A stretch of 64,000 nucleotides of DNA from Siphonodentalium dalli. Taxonomy: Eukaryota; Mollusca; Scaphopoda; Gadilida; Siphonodentaliidae. Location of the stretch: positions 12,975,287 to 13,039,286 of the forward strand of contig CP136061.1 of the NCBI GenBank assembly GCA_032622095.1, in the 5' to 3' direction. Position 1 is the first letter of the stretch, and each line of letters opens with the position of its first letter. Both the position numbers and the translations under genes were made by a program. Below the pieces are notes generated by a model. The model made no database searches, had not been told where the DNA came from, and saw nothing but the letters and a program-made list of their open reading frames with translations. This document shows positions 22,964-33,127 of this stretch, piece after piece.

Positions 22964-23164
22964 ATGGTGACAACTCTTAAAATTGTTAGATGTTGGGCTG
23001 CGATAAAGAATGAGAGAATTGAGAAGTATCACGTAATATCGTCATTTCACAAATCACACGTCCATAGAACATGTCCGTTAGAAGACAATCGTAATTTGCA
23101 GTTGGCTGACACGGATGTAATACTTTTTCAAAGTAATGGGATTCCCCGCTATTTGTTTCAGGTT
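22964..23164 (+). pseudogene. Possible fucosyltransferase-like (GT10) exon remnant
   Basis: An open plus-strand stretch reads through HKSHVHRTCPLEDNR and NLQLADTDVILFQSNG. The spacing C...DNR.L.LAD.DVI.F resembles the region of GT10 alpha-1,3-fucosyltransferases where a conserved Cys precedes 'DR..L..AD.V.FH'. The usual His after the Phe is replaced by Gln. No flanking exon, clear acceptor or donor, or downstream GT10 motif was recognised. A 40-bp family A element follows at once at 23181. It could be a chance ORF, a diverged exon of a plus-strand gene nested in the macro intron, or a retained fragment. Assignment is from motif memory only. Confidence 0.27.
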
Positions 23165-23180
23165 ATATATCAAACTTGTA

Positions 23181-23220
23181 CAGTAATGCCCTACATAATC
23201 GATTATTTAGGGCATTAATG
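23181..23220. mobile_element. Family A MITE reduced to its TIRs (40 bp)
   Basis: Between TA (23179-23180) and TA (23221-23222) there is only CAGTAATGCCCTACATAATC joined to GATTATTTAGGGCATTAATG. This is the minimal form of the family. Confidence 0.85.
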
Positions 23221-23342
23221 TACAGTAGCTAATCTCTGGTGTCAAGTTGTCGGTGGCAAAATTGAAAAAAAGGATGCAAAGCAATTAAATTTGGCCAAAC
23301 ACTTTGGCAAAAAAGGTTCAAGCCTATGGCAGAAATTATCTC

Positions 23343-23800
23343 CTAGTCTGAGTTTTGTGTGTCCGTCATTTGCAGAATTGTTAAATAATGTGAGAAAAAA
23401 TGATAAAAATTGATAAAGAATGTAAGAACGAGAGGCCGATCACGATCGGCAGATGTTTAACCCATCCCTTGGCGATAGTAAATTGTTAAGATCAGAATCA
23501 TAATCTTTTAATGTTGAATTATAGAGTATACTGTTATGATCTAAAGTAGTATATGACAAATGTACATAATAACCAGTAATAACACAAATTATTGGAATGT
23601 ATGAGTCAATATAGAAGGGTTAATATAACATCTAAACTCTAGAGCCTGTCACCACTATCATGGTGTGAGCAGTTCTATTCATGTTGTTGCAAATTGCCAT
23701 GTGAGATATCAAAATAATATAATTATTTATTTAATGGAAAAGGTTAAAAGACATGGAATGGGTAAAAGGGGTTAAATCACCTATCTCTGCCCTGTTTGAT
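23343..23800. other. Fragments of B and C elements, otherwise unique
   Basis: A B-long left end fragment 'agtctgagttttgtgtgtcc' at 23344-23378 is joined to C-type internal A/T-rich sequence ('aaagaatgtaagaa'). CCGATCACGATCGG at about 23433 is a short palindrome. The rest shows nothing. Confidence 0.45.
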
Positions 23801-24049
23801 CCAATGTAGTCCCATCATCCAAGGACTTAGAGAGCTCCATTGGTCTAGTTAAATAAATTCACCTGGCTAAGTTGTGGTTAAAAAGATAGCTAAATCAATT
23901 TATCCAATAATTCACTGTGTCTCTTATACAGACCTAACATATGAGGGCTATAAATAACTCTCAAAGCAATAAACTATATTGTCTTTTATCTTGCTCACAG
24001 AGAAGCAGGTATTCATTAATTGTAAGTTACTTGGGTTATAATCTGGATA

Positions 24050-24925
24050 ATTCTTAGTTTAAAAAGGGCCATATCTCTGGTATAACAAATTGGATCTAAC
24101 CCATATTCAAACTCGTTCTGTATTTTGAGTTGAGAAACTCACATACCAAATTTGGTTCCTATCAGATGAAAAATGGTTGATTTATCGAAGTACATGTATG
24201 TGTGAATCATATGTCAAAGGACCATAACACCATTAAACAAAATCCGATCAAACCCATATTCGAAATCAATCTGTATGTTGGTCTGAGAAACTCATACACC
24301 AAATTTGGTTCCAATCAGATAAAAAATGTTTGAGTTATGGCAGAATTCATGAATTCTAAGTCGAAAAAGGGCCATAACTCCATAAAAAAAACTCCTATCA
24401 AACCCATATTCGAACTCGATCTGTATTTTGGGCCGAGAATCTCACATACCAAATTTGGTTCCGATCAGATAAAAAATGTTTGAGTTATGGCAGAATTCAT
24501 TAATTCTAAGTCGAAAAAGGGCCATAACTCCGTAATAAAAAGTCGGATCGAACTCGATCTGTATTTTGGGCCGAGAAACTCACATACCAAATTTGGTTCC
24601 GATCAGATAAAAAATGTTTGAGTTATGGCAGAATTCATTAATTCTAAGTCGAAAAAGGGCCATAACTCCGTAATAAAAAGTCGGATCGAACTCGATCTGT
24701 ATTTTGGGCCGAGAAACTCACATACCAAATTTGGTTCCGATCAGATAAAAAATGTTTGAGTTATGGCAGAATGCGTGATTTCTAAGTCGAAAAAGGGCCA
24801 TAACTCTGTCAAAAAAAGTTGGTTTTGATCAGGTAAAAAATGTTTGAGTTATCGCATTACACGTAAAGTGTCTACGGACGGACAGACAGACGGACGGACA
24901 GACGGACGGACGGACGCACGACGAG
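24050..24925 (+). repeat. 137-152-bp tandem repeat 'gggccataactc' with GGAC tail
   Basis: Landmarks AAAGGGCCATAACTCC recur near 24066, 24220, 24366, 24518, 24655 and 24793. Each is followed by 'ctgtattttgggccgagaa' and 'caaatttggttccgatcag'. The array ends in a (GGACGGACAGAC) run at 24874-24917. Similar repeats are, to my knowledge, common in marine invertebrate genomes; they are not coding. Confidence 0.85.
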
Positions 24926-24969
24926 TGGTCAATCCGGACAACGACACTATGTTTACCATACATGGTATG

Positions 24970-25092
24970 GGTAAACATAAAAATGATAAAAAAATGATAA
25001 AATTGTTAAAGAATGTAAGAAAAAATTAAAAAAATTATATAAAATTGTTAGGCCAAATTGCATTCTCTTATATATGTGAGGCGACCTATCGT
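24970..25092 (+). mobile_element. C-type element fragment
   Basis: 'aaaattgttaaagaatgtaa' internal sequence and the first part of a TATATA palindrome (GCATTCTCTTATATATGTG) cut at about 25092. Confidence 0.6.
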
Positions 25093-25828
25093 GGGTTAAA
25101 TATAACTGTGAGCGAGATGGGAGCTATAAAACTCCATGGAGGGTTTACATATACCTCCCTTGATGACTCGGTAAGACCGCTGCTATCGGCGACATTTTAC
25201 CCACATTTGGTGGACTTCTGCGATATTAAGATATATACTAAGCGAACAGAGCAACATGCTGCCCTTGTTCAGCACACAAAATATCGAACAAAATTTGTGT
25301 AAATTTTGAACCTTAAGTTTAAAAAGTCCCACTAAAACCGAAGAACTATATTTCAAAACGGTGTGATTCGATTCTCCGATTATTTTATCAACACAAAAGT
25401 CTAAACGCACGTGTAGACATTGTCACAACTCGCACGGAAAGTCAAACACCAGAGTTCTAATTTGCTGCAATTTTAACGATTAGCTTGCGAAAATGGTCAA
25501 CAAATCTACCGCTCTGATTTTCCATTCTGTCATTATCTTTTAATGCGGGAATTATTCTCAAAGCACATAGAAAATTTGACATTGGAGCGATCGCGTTTTT
25601 GCTGGAAAACCCCATGCTAAATATACATACACAGACTAGTACCCAGCCGGTGACGGAGTCATAAAGGAAGATTGGGTATTGTATTTAGCGCTGTCAAATT
25701 CAGCTATAATAGTTGAATTCAGGATATTGCGGTGACTCGATGTCTGGAACACTTTATAAATCTCCGAATTCCTTTAATAATTCATTCTCATTTCAGAGTT
25801 TAAAATAATTCAATCAAAATGATGCTGG
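25093..25828. other. Unique intronic DNA
   Basis: Overlapping frames on both strands at 25045-25410 show no known motif. No splice-bounded exon was recognised. Confidence 0.4.
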
Positions 25829-27016
25829 AGGCCTGATAATCAGATTAGGGTTCACCACAAGAGACCAATCAGAGGTCTGCTAATCAGATTAGGGTTCACC
25901 ACAAGAGACCAATCAGAGGTCTGCTAATCAGATTAGGGTTCACCACAAGAGACCAATCAGAGGCCTGTTAATCAGATTAGGGTTCACCACAAGAGACCAA
26001 TCAGAGGTCTGCTAATCAGATTAGGGTTCACCACAAGAGACCAATCAGAGGTCTGCTAATCAGATTAGGGTTCACCACAAGAGACCAATCAGAGGCCTGA
26101 TAATCAGATTAGGGTTCACCACAAGAGACCAATCAGAGGTCTGCTAATCAGATTAGGGTTCACCACAAGAGACCAATCAGAGGTCTGCTAATCAGATTAG
26201 GGTTCACCACAAGAGACCAATCAGAGGCCTGATAATCAGATTAGGGTTCACCACAAGAGACCAATCAGAGGTCTGCTAATCAGATTAGGGTTCGCCACAA
26301 GAGACCAATCAGAGGTCTGCTAATCAGATTAGGGTTCACCACAAGAGACCAATCAGAGGTCTGCTAATCAGATTAGGGTTCGCCACAAGAGACCAATCAG
26401 AGGTCTGCTAATCAGATTAGGGTTCACCACAAGAGACCAATCAGAGGTCTGCTAATCAGATTAGGGTTCACCACAAGAGACCAATCAGAGGTCTGCTAAT
26501 CAGATTAGGGTTCACCACAAGAGACCAATCAGAGGTCTGCTAATCAGATTAGGGTTCACCACAAGAGACCAATCAGAGGTCTGCTAATCAGATTAGGGTT
26601 CACCACAAGAGACCAATCAGAGGTCTGCTAATCAGATTAGGGTTCACCACAAGAGACCAATCAGAGGTCTGCTAATCAGATTAGGGTTCGCCACAAGAGA
26701 CCAATCAGAGGTCTGCTAATCAGATTAGGGTTCGCCACAAGAGACCAATCAGAGGTCTGCTAATCAGATTAGGGTTCACCACAAGAGACCAATCAGAGGT
26801 CTGCTAATCAGATTAGGGTTCACCACAAGAGACCAATCAGAGGTCTGCTAATCAGATTAGGGTTCACCACAAGAGACCAATCAGAGGTCTGCTAATCAGA
26901 TTAGGGTTCACCACAAGAGACCAATCAGAGGTCTGCTAATCAGATTAGGGTTCACCACAAGAGACCAATCAGAGGTCTGCTAATCAGATTAGGGTTCACC
27001 ACAAGAGACCAATCAG
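25829..27016 (+). repeat. 44-bp satellite, 27 copies, with TTAGGG in each unit
   Basis: The unit is TCTGCTAATCAGATTAGGG, then TTCACCACAAGAGACC, then AATCAGAGG. Copies differ at few positions (GTCTGC/GCCTGA, TTCACC/TTCGCC). Each carries TTAGGGTT and a CCAAT pentamer. It lies in the macro intron between exons Y and Z. Confidence 0.95.
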
Positions 27017-27140
27017 GACGTCTGTAACAGATAGTGATTAATTGTCATCAAATCGGCCACTTCAGTTCAGTGTGAAAAGCGAAATCAATGAATTTGGCAA
27101 GATGCCAGTTACTATGTCTGGAATTGTTACCTTGCAGCAG

Positions 27141-27582
27141 CTTGAGTTAGTGTGCCTGTCATATGCAGAATAAGGTCCCCAGAGGGTGAATTTAGTGATG
27201 CTATCCCGCATAGCGGGATCATCACTAAATTCACCCTTTGGGGACCACATTCTGCTTAGGCCTCATCTTCTCTGGAAAGTTTCTTTATTATCAAATTTCC
27301 ATAGAAACTACTTCACATATCTTCTATTACTTTTTTTTACTTTAGTGTCTCTATATCCCCAAATTGGCAGACGACACATTGCATAATCAAGGTACCCAAT
27401 GGGTGTACATAACAATATTCACCATTTGGGAACTTCAATCTGAGTCTATGTCTCCCATAGCAGATAAGGCCATGCAGAATGGGGCCCCCAGAGGGTGAAT
27501 TTGGTGATGCCCGCTATTTAGGATAAATTCACCCTCTGGGGGTCTCATTCTGCAAATGACAGGCACACTAAACTCAGACTTG
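27141..27582 (+). mobile_element. Family B-long element, 442 bp
   Basis: CTTGAGTTAGTGTGCCTGTC to CACTAAACTCAGACTTG with both foldbacks and the long-form core. Confidence 0.78.
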
Positions 27583-28100
27583 TGACCCTGCCGCATTGAC
27601 AAACATAAGTTGTTTTGAAATCAAACTATATATTTAGTTTAGGTGCAAAATAAATTGTCAGACAGTATGCACAACAATTATTAAAGGTACTCAATCCGAT
27701 CACAGTCCCCATATCAACATACAACATTTCTTCAAAATACGCTTTAGTTATCAGAATTGATTAATTGCAACAAAATAATGCTAATCATTGTCAACTACGG
27801 TATCAAATTTCCCAAACATTTTGTTCAACAAAATATGGCCGTATTATCACTTAATTTTAGAGTTATCCATCTACATCTGCAATTTTGTCCAAGACCGTCC
27901 ATTTGATGACGTTTTTCTGGGCCACAAATAATTGCGCATCTCGAGAAATAACAATGAAAGTGTCAATGACACTGTAGCTCAACTTAGGTAGGGGAATAAT
28001 TTAATGGTCGACAGTAAATGGAGGAATAGGAAAAGTGCTAATTGAAATGTCTAAGTAAGACTAGATGTACATGTCAATATCAACATTCATAACAGGTTTC
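27583..28100. other. Unique intronic DNA
   Basis: AT-rich; no exon or repeat was recognised. Confidence 0.4.
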
Positions 28101-29155
28101 ATAATGCTCGGATCAGGAATGTGGTGATTATGGTGTGCCAAAGGATTTATTGATGCAAAGAGTAAATTCTAAAATGGCCACCGGCAGCCATGTTTTTTTC
28201 CGAATTACCCCAAAATGACTTGTTCCCATCTACAGCCTTTACAAATCTCATAATAATCTGATCAAAGGTATGACCTGTAGCCTGTGCCAATGGATTTAGT
28301 CATGCAAAGAGTAAAATCCAAGATGGCTGCTGGTGGCCATGTTTTTCGGCTGAACGACCCCAAAATGACTCGTTTCCCATCTACATGTCATTGTTAACAT
28401 ACATGACAAATTTCATGAAGTTCCGACCAAAGCTACGACCTGTAGCCCGCACCAAAGGATTTATTCATGCAAAGAGTAAAATCCAATATGGCTGCTGGCG
28501 GACATGTTTTTTAGCCAAAGACCCCAAAATGACTCGTTCCCATCTACATGTTAATATTAACATCAATGATAAATATCATGATGATCAGACAAACAGTACG
28601 ACCTGTAGCCTGTGCCAATGAATTGAATTTTGAAATCCAAGATGGCTGCCAGCGGCCATGATTTTTGGCCGTATGACCCCAAAATGATTCGTTCCCATAT
28701 ACATGTCAATATCAATATTCAAGACAAATTTCATAAAGTTCTGATCAAAACTACGACCTGTAGCCTGCGCCAAAGGATTTAGTCATGCAAAGAGTAAAAT
28801 CCAAGATGGCTGCCAGCGGCCATGTTTTTTGGCCGAACGACCCCAAAATGACTCGTTCCCATCTACATGTCAATATTAACATCCATGACAAATTTCATAA
28901 TGATCAGACGAACAGTACGACCTGTAGCCCGCGCCAATGGATTGAATTTTGAAATCCAAAATGGCCACCAGCGGCCATGTTTTTGGGCCGAATGACCCCA
29001 AAATGACTCGTTCCCATCTACATGTCAATGTCAACATTCATGCAAAATTTCATAAAGATCAGACCAAAGGTACGAACTGTAGCCCACGCCAAAGGAAATT
29101 GTTGACGGACACACGCACACACAGACACACGCACACACGGACACACGGACGACGG
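28100..29155 (+). repeat. About 160-bp tandem repeat with AAGATGGCTGCC motif
   Basis: At least six units. Each has CCCCAAAATGACTCGTTCCC, 'catctacatgtcaat', 'gacctgtagcc', 'ggatttagtcatgcaaagag' and 'atccaagatggctgcc'. The array ends in GGACACACGCACACAC tails at 29105-29155. The same family is at 61830-62815 and, diverged, at 52240-52690. Confidence 0.88.
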
Positions 29156-29156
29156 A

Positions 29157-29352
29157 CGTATAAGAGAATGCATTGGCCTAAAAAAAATCTTTTTCTAACA
29201 CTTTTTACCATTTTTTTCTTACATTCTTTAACAATTTTATAATTTTTAATGTGTTAAGCCAATGCATTCTCTTATATATGCGAGGCGACCTATGGTCGAC
29301 TCACATATATAAGAGAATGCATTGGCACAGGGCCGTTCTGTTGGGTAAAGGG
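29157..29352 (-). mobile_element. C-I piggyBac-type MITE, truncated, inserted in a family A element
   Basis: Starts inside a TATATA palindrome (ATAAGAGAATGCATTGGCC), keeps the second palindrome (29259-29333) and ends GTTGGGTAAAGGG at TTAA (29353-29356). The host downstream is the right TIR of family A. Confidence 0.8.
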
Positions 29353-29382
29353 TTAAGGAGTCGATTATTTAGGGCATTACTG
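29353..29382 (+). mobile_element. Family A right-TIR fragment
   Basis: TTAAGGAGTCGATTATTTAG then GGCATTACTG before TA. The TTAA shared with the preceding MITE is native to the family A TIR. Confidence 0.8.
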
Positions 29383-29384
29383 TA

Positions 29385-29739
29385 CTTGTTAAACTTGATA
29401 GAGCAGTCTGCACTTAAAATCATGATGTCATGCTTGGTGTTTTCACCTTGACGATGGGTGATTTCGTCATTAGCATATGCTGGAAAGTGCCGAAGAATTG
29501 AATTTGACGTGTCGATAGTGCATCTGTCTGAATCAAACATGAATTTAATACGTCTCATGCATTAATTCTGAGGCAGACCAACGGAAAGTCCATCACCGGC
29601 ACAGCTGGACGAACTTATTTGATTCAGACATTGCGCTATTGTCACATCGAATCAGATATTCGGCATAATTGAATTATAACGTCGCGTCTGATCATGAAGC
29701 GTGTGTTAGGCTGCATCAATAGGCGATCATTAAGATTCT
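29385..29739. other. Unique intronic DNA
   Basis: No exon or known repeat recognised. Confidence 0.4.
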
Positions 29740-30124
29740 AAGCCTGGATATAGTGTGTCTGCTATTTGCAGAATGAGGTCCCAAAAGGGTGAATATAGTG
29801 ATGATACCCTGCACAGCAGGAAGTATCTATATTTAACATTGTTTTTAGTTACTTTTTCCCCTTTTGTTCAGTTTCTAGATTCCCTAATTTGCAGAAGTTA
29901 AATTGCGTAATCGAGGTGACTGATGGCTGAAGTTTCTGAACATCAACTTCAACTGGGGAACTTCAATCTGATCCTAGGTCTCCCATAGCAGTTGAGGCCT
30001 AAACAGACTGAGGTCTGAAGGAGGGTGAATATGGTGATGCTAGCCCACTGTGCGGGTTAGCATCACTCAATTCACCCTCTGGGACCTCATTCTGCAAATG
30101 TCAGAGAAATGTATTTCAGGCTTG
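29740..30124 (+). mobile_element. Family B-long element, diverged
   Basis: AAGCCTGGATATAGTGTGTC to GTATTTCAGGCTTG with the long-form core ('cttcaatctgatcctaggtc'). Confidence 0.72.
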
Positions 30125-30176
30125 GTACTGAATAAATATTTGTACATGATGAGATGACTAATCAGCATAAGTTATA

Positions 30177-30389
30177 CAGTAATGCCCTAATTAATCGACT
30201 CCTTAACCACAGCAGAATTTTGGATAACTTTTCAGGATTTAGTCGGAAATATGGCTTGTTGCCATTCATCGGAAAACTCTCCCCGAGATCTTTCCGATGA
30301 ATGGCAAAAAGCCATATTTTCGACTAAATCCTGAAAAGTTACCCATAATTCTGCTGTGGTTAAGGAGTCGATTACTTAGAGCATTACTG
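30177..30389. mobile_element. Family A MITE next to macro exon Y
   Basis: TA-flanked (30175-30176, 30390-30391), full-length foldback of 213 bp. It lies in the intron 12 bp past the exon Y donor. Confidence 0.92.
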
Positions 30390-30402
30390 TAGTCCTACTT
30401 AC

Positions 30403-30457
30403 CACTAACAGCTCTCCCGAGTATTTTGTTCTAATTACTTCCTGTAGTCGGTTTTGC
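30403..30457 (-). CDS. Macro-domain gene, exon Y (helix and YSGELLV segment)
   Basis: This 55-nt micro-exon has one base completing the Leu codon from exon X and then 18 codons: QNRLQEVIRTKYSGELLV. The acceptor ends in TATTCCAG immediately above 30457. The donor is a perfect GTAAGT at 30402-30397. The content is the amphipathic helix and 'GELLV' turn expected between FGWQL and GDAIVIPT in Macro_2-like domains. It is too short for ordinary ORF calling and was found by looking for the missing segment. A family A MITE ends at 30389, leaving only 12 intronic bases between exon and element; the donor hexamer remains intact. Confidence 0.83.
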
Positions 30458-30572
30458 CTGGAATATATTAAAATGAATAGAATATATGACAAGAATGTTG
30501 AAATAAATATGAGTTTGATAATTTTCCAGGTTCTCTATCTGATAAATGAAGGTTAACATGGACACAGCTTAA

Positions 30573-31002
30573 CACTATTCAGTGCCAGGTCCGATTTTTG
30601 TATCAACCCATATACCCTGTGCCAATGCATTCTCTGATATATGCGAGTCGACCATAGGTCACCTCGCATATATAAGAGAATGCATTGGCCTAACAATTTT
30701 TCATCATTTGTTATTATTTTTTACAATTTTAATAATATTTTCTTATATTCTTTAACAGACTTATTTTGTAGGTTTAGTGCCAGGGAATCTTACGTTTTTC
30801 ATGGGTATCAAAATTATTACTATGAATACTTGGTGATAGTTTTGAGTTATAACATGCCCCTAAGGTTTTATCCAGTTTGTTTTTAAATTCGCTATAGCAT
30901 GCTTAAAAAAAATTCAACCCCAAAAAAAAATTAAAAATAGGGCCGATTTTACAGACCGTAAATTTATAGGGCCGATGAGATCGGCCCCTGGCACTGAAAG
31001 GG
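30573..31002 (+). mobile_element. piggyBac-type element C-II, 430 bp
   Basis: Follows TTAA (30569-30572). Left end CACTATTCAGTGCCAGG, right end CCTGGCACTGAAAGGG before TTAA (31003-31006). It holds one TATATA palindrome (30618-30689) and the segment 'ttacgtttttcatgggtatc...ccctaaggttttatccag'. It is inserted in a B-long element whose right part follows. Confidence 0.85.
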
Positions 31003-31007
31003 TTAAC

Positions 31008-31188
31008 ACTTTTCAACTGAGGAACTTCAATCTGATCCTAGGTCTCCTATAGCAGTTGAGGCCCTAAGCAGCATGAGGTTCGCAGAGGGTGAAATTGATG
31101 ATGCTCACCCACCATGCAGAATAGCGTCACTAAATTCACCCTCTGGGGACCTCATTATCAAATGTCAGACACACTATTTCCAGGGTTG
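31008..31188 (+). mobile_element. Family B-long fragment
   Basis: 'caactgaggaacttcaatctg' core, GCAGCATGAGG..GGGTGAAA arm and its inverse, to CACTATTTCCAGGGTTG. The left part is lost or displaced by the C-II insertion. Confidence 0.7.
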
Positions 31189-31458
31189 AATACATGAGAT
31201 TTAGTAACCCTGAAATAATCACACCCTGGAGGGATAACTCCATGAGAACCACTCCACAGCCTCAAGAGACTATCACCATTGAATGTTAATTGAATATTAA
31301 AGGGTGTCACAGTCACACCATGAAGTGAAAGCTAAAGCCAGCTACAATAAAATGGCATGAATTAATGGGGTTTCATGATGGCCACAGTGTTAGAGATTGC
31401 TGGTAAGCTGGGAATTTGGCTATGGACTGTGACCTAGAAGTGAGGCTTAAGCTCATGC

Positions 31459-31609
31459 CAAGCCTTGAAATAGCGTGTCTGTCATTTGCAGAATGAGGTC
31501 CCCAGAGGGTTAATTTAGTGATGCTACCCCGCATAGCGGGCTAGCATCACTAAATTCACCCTCTGGGAACCTCATTCTGCAAATGACAGACACGCTATTT
31601 CAAGGCTTG
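31459..31609 (+). mobile_element. Family B MITE, minimal 151-bp foldback
   Basis: CAAGCCTTGAAATAGCGTG to CACGCTATTTCAAGGCTTG with a CCCGCATAGCGGG apex. A 13-bp repeat GGCTTAAGCTCAT lies at 31444-31456 and 31609-31621, longer than the family's usual 8-bp TSD and offset by two bases on the left. Confidence 0.88.
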
Positions 31610-31741
31610 GGCTTAAGCTCATCTCAACCCAAACTATTTTTCAGCACACACCTAACATAATGTTGAGATTCTTGAAGCAGTACTGAACTAAATTAAATTG
31701 CCAATCCACCCTTTTACTAGTTCAGATCATGTACTTTTTAA

Positions 31742-32116
31742 CCCTTTACCCAACAAACCGGCCAAAAACGACCAAAAATAAAGCTGCAACAGCCTAAATT
31801 ATCTTGGGTCTGTCTCAATAAAACCATACAAATATGGATATCATTGGAACCGGCTCATTGACCACATTGTGATGGTTACAGTTATGCCCTGTGCCAATGC
31901 ATTCTCTTATATATGTGAGTCGACCATAGGTCGCCTCGCATATATAAGAGAATGCATTGGCCTAAAAAAATACCATTTTTTCTTACATTCTTTAACAATT
32001 TTATAATTTTTAATGTGTTAAGCCAATGCATTCTCTTATATATGCGAGGCGACCTATGGTCGACTCGCATATATAAGAGAAAGCATTGGCACAGGGCCGT
32101 TCTGTTGGGTAAAGGG
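31742..32116 (-). mobile_element. piggyBac-type MITE C-I, 375 bp, inverse copy
   Basis: TTAA (31738-31741) CCCTTTACCCAACA ... TGTTGGGTAAAGGG TTAA (32117-32120). It matches 18168-18549 in opposite orientation, including 'ggaaccggctca' and two TATATA palindromes. Confidence 0.92.
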
Positions 32117-32348
32117 TTAAAGCAGTTATTTATTTCCACTCAAATTTGTATATTTGTTTGAGATTGAGAATGCTGTTCTAAAACTATGATTAAAGTCAAC
32201 TTTTAAACATTTTTATTGTTATATAATATGCTTGATATAGATTCCTTCACATGGTGTACTAGCTTAACAATTAAGTAGTTTTCTGTGTAGGTTCACTTCC
32301 TCTTTTTCACCTCCCGACATCTCAGTTGTGGAAACCCCTTAAACACCC

Positions 32349-32400
32349 TGTGCCAGTGCATTCTCTTAAATATGCAGGTCTCCCATTTGAGGGAAAAGTT
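32349..32400 (+). mobile_element. C-type palindrome module fragment
   Basis: CCCTGTGCCAGTGCATTCTC with a decayed TAAATATGCAGG; the rest is missing. Confidence 0.5.
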
Positions 32401-32439
32401 GCAATGGATGTGTAGATCAAATCAACAATAATTGATTCT

Positions 32440-32820
32440 CACAGATGTACAGACTCAGACAGACGTACAGACTCACAGACTGATGTACAGACTCAAGGAC
32501 AGATGTACAGACTCACAGACAGATGTACAGACTCAAGGACAGATGTACAGACTCACATACAGATATAGAGACTCACAGACAGATATAGAGACTCACGGAC
32601 AGATGTACAGACTCACAGACAGATATAGAGACTCACGGACAGATGTACAGACTCACGGACAGACGTAGAGACTCACAGACAGATGCACAGACTCACGGAC
32701 AAATGTACAGACTCACGGACAAATGTACAGACTCATGGACAGATGTACAGACTCACGGACAGACGTAGAGACTCACAGACAGATGTACAGACTCACGGAC
32801 AAATGTACAGACTCACGGAT
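32440..32820 (+). repeat. 20-bp tandem repeat, about 19 copies
   Basis: The unit is AGATGTACAGACTCACGGAC with variants (ACAGAC, ATAGAG, CGTAGAG). The frames that read MYRLTDR.. are only this repeat. Confidence 0.93.
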
Positions 32821-33127
32821 AATAAGTTCAAATTGTATGTTTTTAAAGAAATGTGGGAAAAGACCAAGTAAAATTTTCATTCCTAAAGAAGAAGGGGAGT
32901 TTGTTTTTGTGATCTAGAACACTCAGGAGCGACGATCAAATACATCCTAAATCAAGTGATCTGGAACAATCAGGATCGACAATCGAGTACACCCTGGATC
33001 ATGCCCAGTGTGGACTTCCGGGATGAAGGTTGTTGTGATTTAAACAGCGAATATGGCGACACAACTTTGTGTAGCATCGACCTAATATCAGTAAATCTCT
33101 ATACCACCACACTAACACCCCAAAGTC

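Noticed and set aside
24050-24925. tRNA-derived SINE array
   Set aside because: I could not find A and B box promoter motifs or a tRNA-like fold; only the tandem structure and GGAC tail are clear.
25829-27016. Interstitial telomere array
   Set aside because: TTAGGG occurs once per 44-bp unit, not in tandem.
32432-32917. Repeat proteins MYRLTDRCTDSQTDVQT
   Set aside because: Explained by the 20-bp tandem repeat; no exon signals.
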